A stretch of 64,000 nt of DNA from Dictyobacter vulcani (GTDB taxonomy: Bacteria; Chloroflexota; Ktedonobacteria; Ktedonobacterales; Ktedonobacteraceae). Below are positions 63,620 to 64,000 of this stretch, piece after piece; the stretch's first letter is position 1, and each line of letters opens with the position of its first letter. The notes beneath the pieces are model-generated. The model was not told the origin of the DNA and ran no database searches. It saw only the letters and a program-made list of their open reading frames with translations. Position numbers and translations under genes: made by a program. Location of the stretch: positions 3,472,001 through 3,536,000 of the forward strand of contig NZ_BKZW01000001.1 of NCBI RefSeq assembly GCF_008974265.1, in the 5' to 3' direction.

Positions 63620-64000
63620 ATGGGGCAAACAGCAAAAGACGTGCAGGCGCAAGAAAATTCAGGGGCCGCTGAAGTGACCCGCGTGGCCTTTCAAGGCGAA
63701 CGTGGCGCGTTTGGAGACGAGGCGGTGCGCTCTTACTTTGGTCGCCATTTACCGTCCACGGCAGAAGCGATACCATATCGTGCTTTTTCCGATGTCTTCC
63801 GCGCCGTGGCTGCTGGCGAAGTCGACTATGGATTGGTACCGGTAGAGAACTCGCAGGCTGGCAGTATCAATGATGTCTATGATCTTTTAAGACAGCATGA
63901 TCTTTTTGTCATTGGTGAAATTGGACATCCCGTGAATCATTGCTTGCTGGCTTTGCCTGGACAAAAAATTGGCGACATCAAACGCGTCATCTCACATCCT
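63620..64000 (+). CDS. pheA: prephenate dehydratase, N-terminal part (runs off the window)
   Basis: First 127 codons. RVAFQGERGAFGDEAV, ...FSDVFRAVAAGEVDYGLVPVENSQAGSINDVYDLL and the periplasmic-binding-like fold mark prephenate dehydratase, which makes phenylpyruvate in phenylalanine synthesis. GAGGAG lies 9 nt before ATG 63620; a nearby ATG at 63616 is out of frame. The ACT regulatory domain, if present, lies beyond the end. Confidence 0.92.
   Translation, partial: MGQTAKDVQAQENSGAAEVTRVAFQGERGAFGDEAVRSYFGRHLPSTAEAIPYRAFSDVFRAVAAGEVDYGLVPVENSQAGSINDVYDLLRQHDLFVIGEIGHPVNHCLLALPGQKIGDIKRVISHP

Noticed and set aside
1-64000. CRISPR array, tRNA or rRNA genes
   Set aside because: I found no regularly spaced repeat array, no recognisable cloverleaf and no rRNA-like segment; the palindromic elements do not repeat in tandem.

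Overview
Organism and overall character. The window looks like chromosomal DNA from a Chloroflexota bacterium of the class Ktedonobacteria. This is inferred, not proven, from gene content: Ser/Thr kinases with zinc-ribbon, membrane or WD40 parts, a Tricorn-type protease, an S53 serine-carboxyl peptidase, paralogous DUF4870 proteins with Gln-rich heads, RHS cassettes, IS200/IS605 and IS1634 elements, and a base composition near 50% GC. I see no rRNA, tRNA or CRISPR array. Several genes carry single-base frameshifts, and every one I could localise lies at a homopolymer run, so some 'pseudogenes' may be assembly errors.

Layout. 1-8.3 kb: a two-domain lipoprotein, a DUF4870 protein, a zinc-ribbon kinase with a probably frameshifted membrane tail, a small two-TM protein, nitroreductase, an FMN hydroxyacid oxidase, acyltransferase 3 and a DUF6582-like protein. 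9-12.4 kb: a pyruvate (or 2-oxoacid) dehydrogenase operon, E1alpha-E1beta-E2. 12.6-14 kb: three unrecognised genes, two coupled by a TGATG overlap. 14-15.1 kb: an Old Yellow Enzyme. 15.2-25.1 kb: an accessory island with a 5'-truncated GH8 gene, an IS200/IS605 element (tnpA+tnpB), a remnant transposase, an IS1634 element with 6-bp target duplication, and four copies of the C-terminal end of an RHS protein. Three copies end in different small hydrophobic two-cysteine tips, each followed by a small membrane-protein gene. 25-37 kb: a frameshifted aldehyde dehydrogenase, a 2-phosphosulfolactate phosphatase homologue, Tricorn protease, a second DUF4870 protein, a lectin-like protein, a frameshifted S53 peptidase, a kinase-WD40 protein and a GlsB/YeaQ-type protein. 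37-41.7 kb: a release-factor-like protein, a PQQ-like propeller lipoprotein, a truncated aldo/keto reductase, a PPOX/F420-type oxidoreductase and a DinB-like protein. 41.7-46.5 kb: a glycerol/dihydroxyacetone cluster on the minus strand (glpF, glpD, dhaK, dhaL, dhaM). 46.9-57 kb: aminotransferase, HTH protein, HtpG, a small conserved-looking protein, aldo/keto reductase, frameshifted M20 peptidase, glucose-1-dehydrogenase-like enzyme and acyl-CoA dehydrogenase. 57-63 kb: an Eis-like acetyltransferase, GH35 beta-galactosidase, AraC regulator and a PhyH dioxygenase. The window ends inside pheA (prephenate dehydratase).

What stands out. (1) The RHS region behaves like an array of exchangeable C-terminal cassettes: a nearly identical core end, a variable hydrophobic tip with two cysteines, then a small TM protein that could be an immunity partner. 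(2) At least five intergenic loci hold large nested inverted repeats. Two of them (8.42-8.54 kb and 63.26-63.39 kb, opposite orientation) are homologous and differ at about 11 of 26 positions of a perfect stem with every change compensated. Another (24.6-25.1 kb) sits as a clean insertion inside an RHS remnant. These elements look like a structured mobile repeat or RNA family that ordinary annotation would miss.
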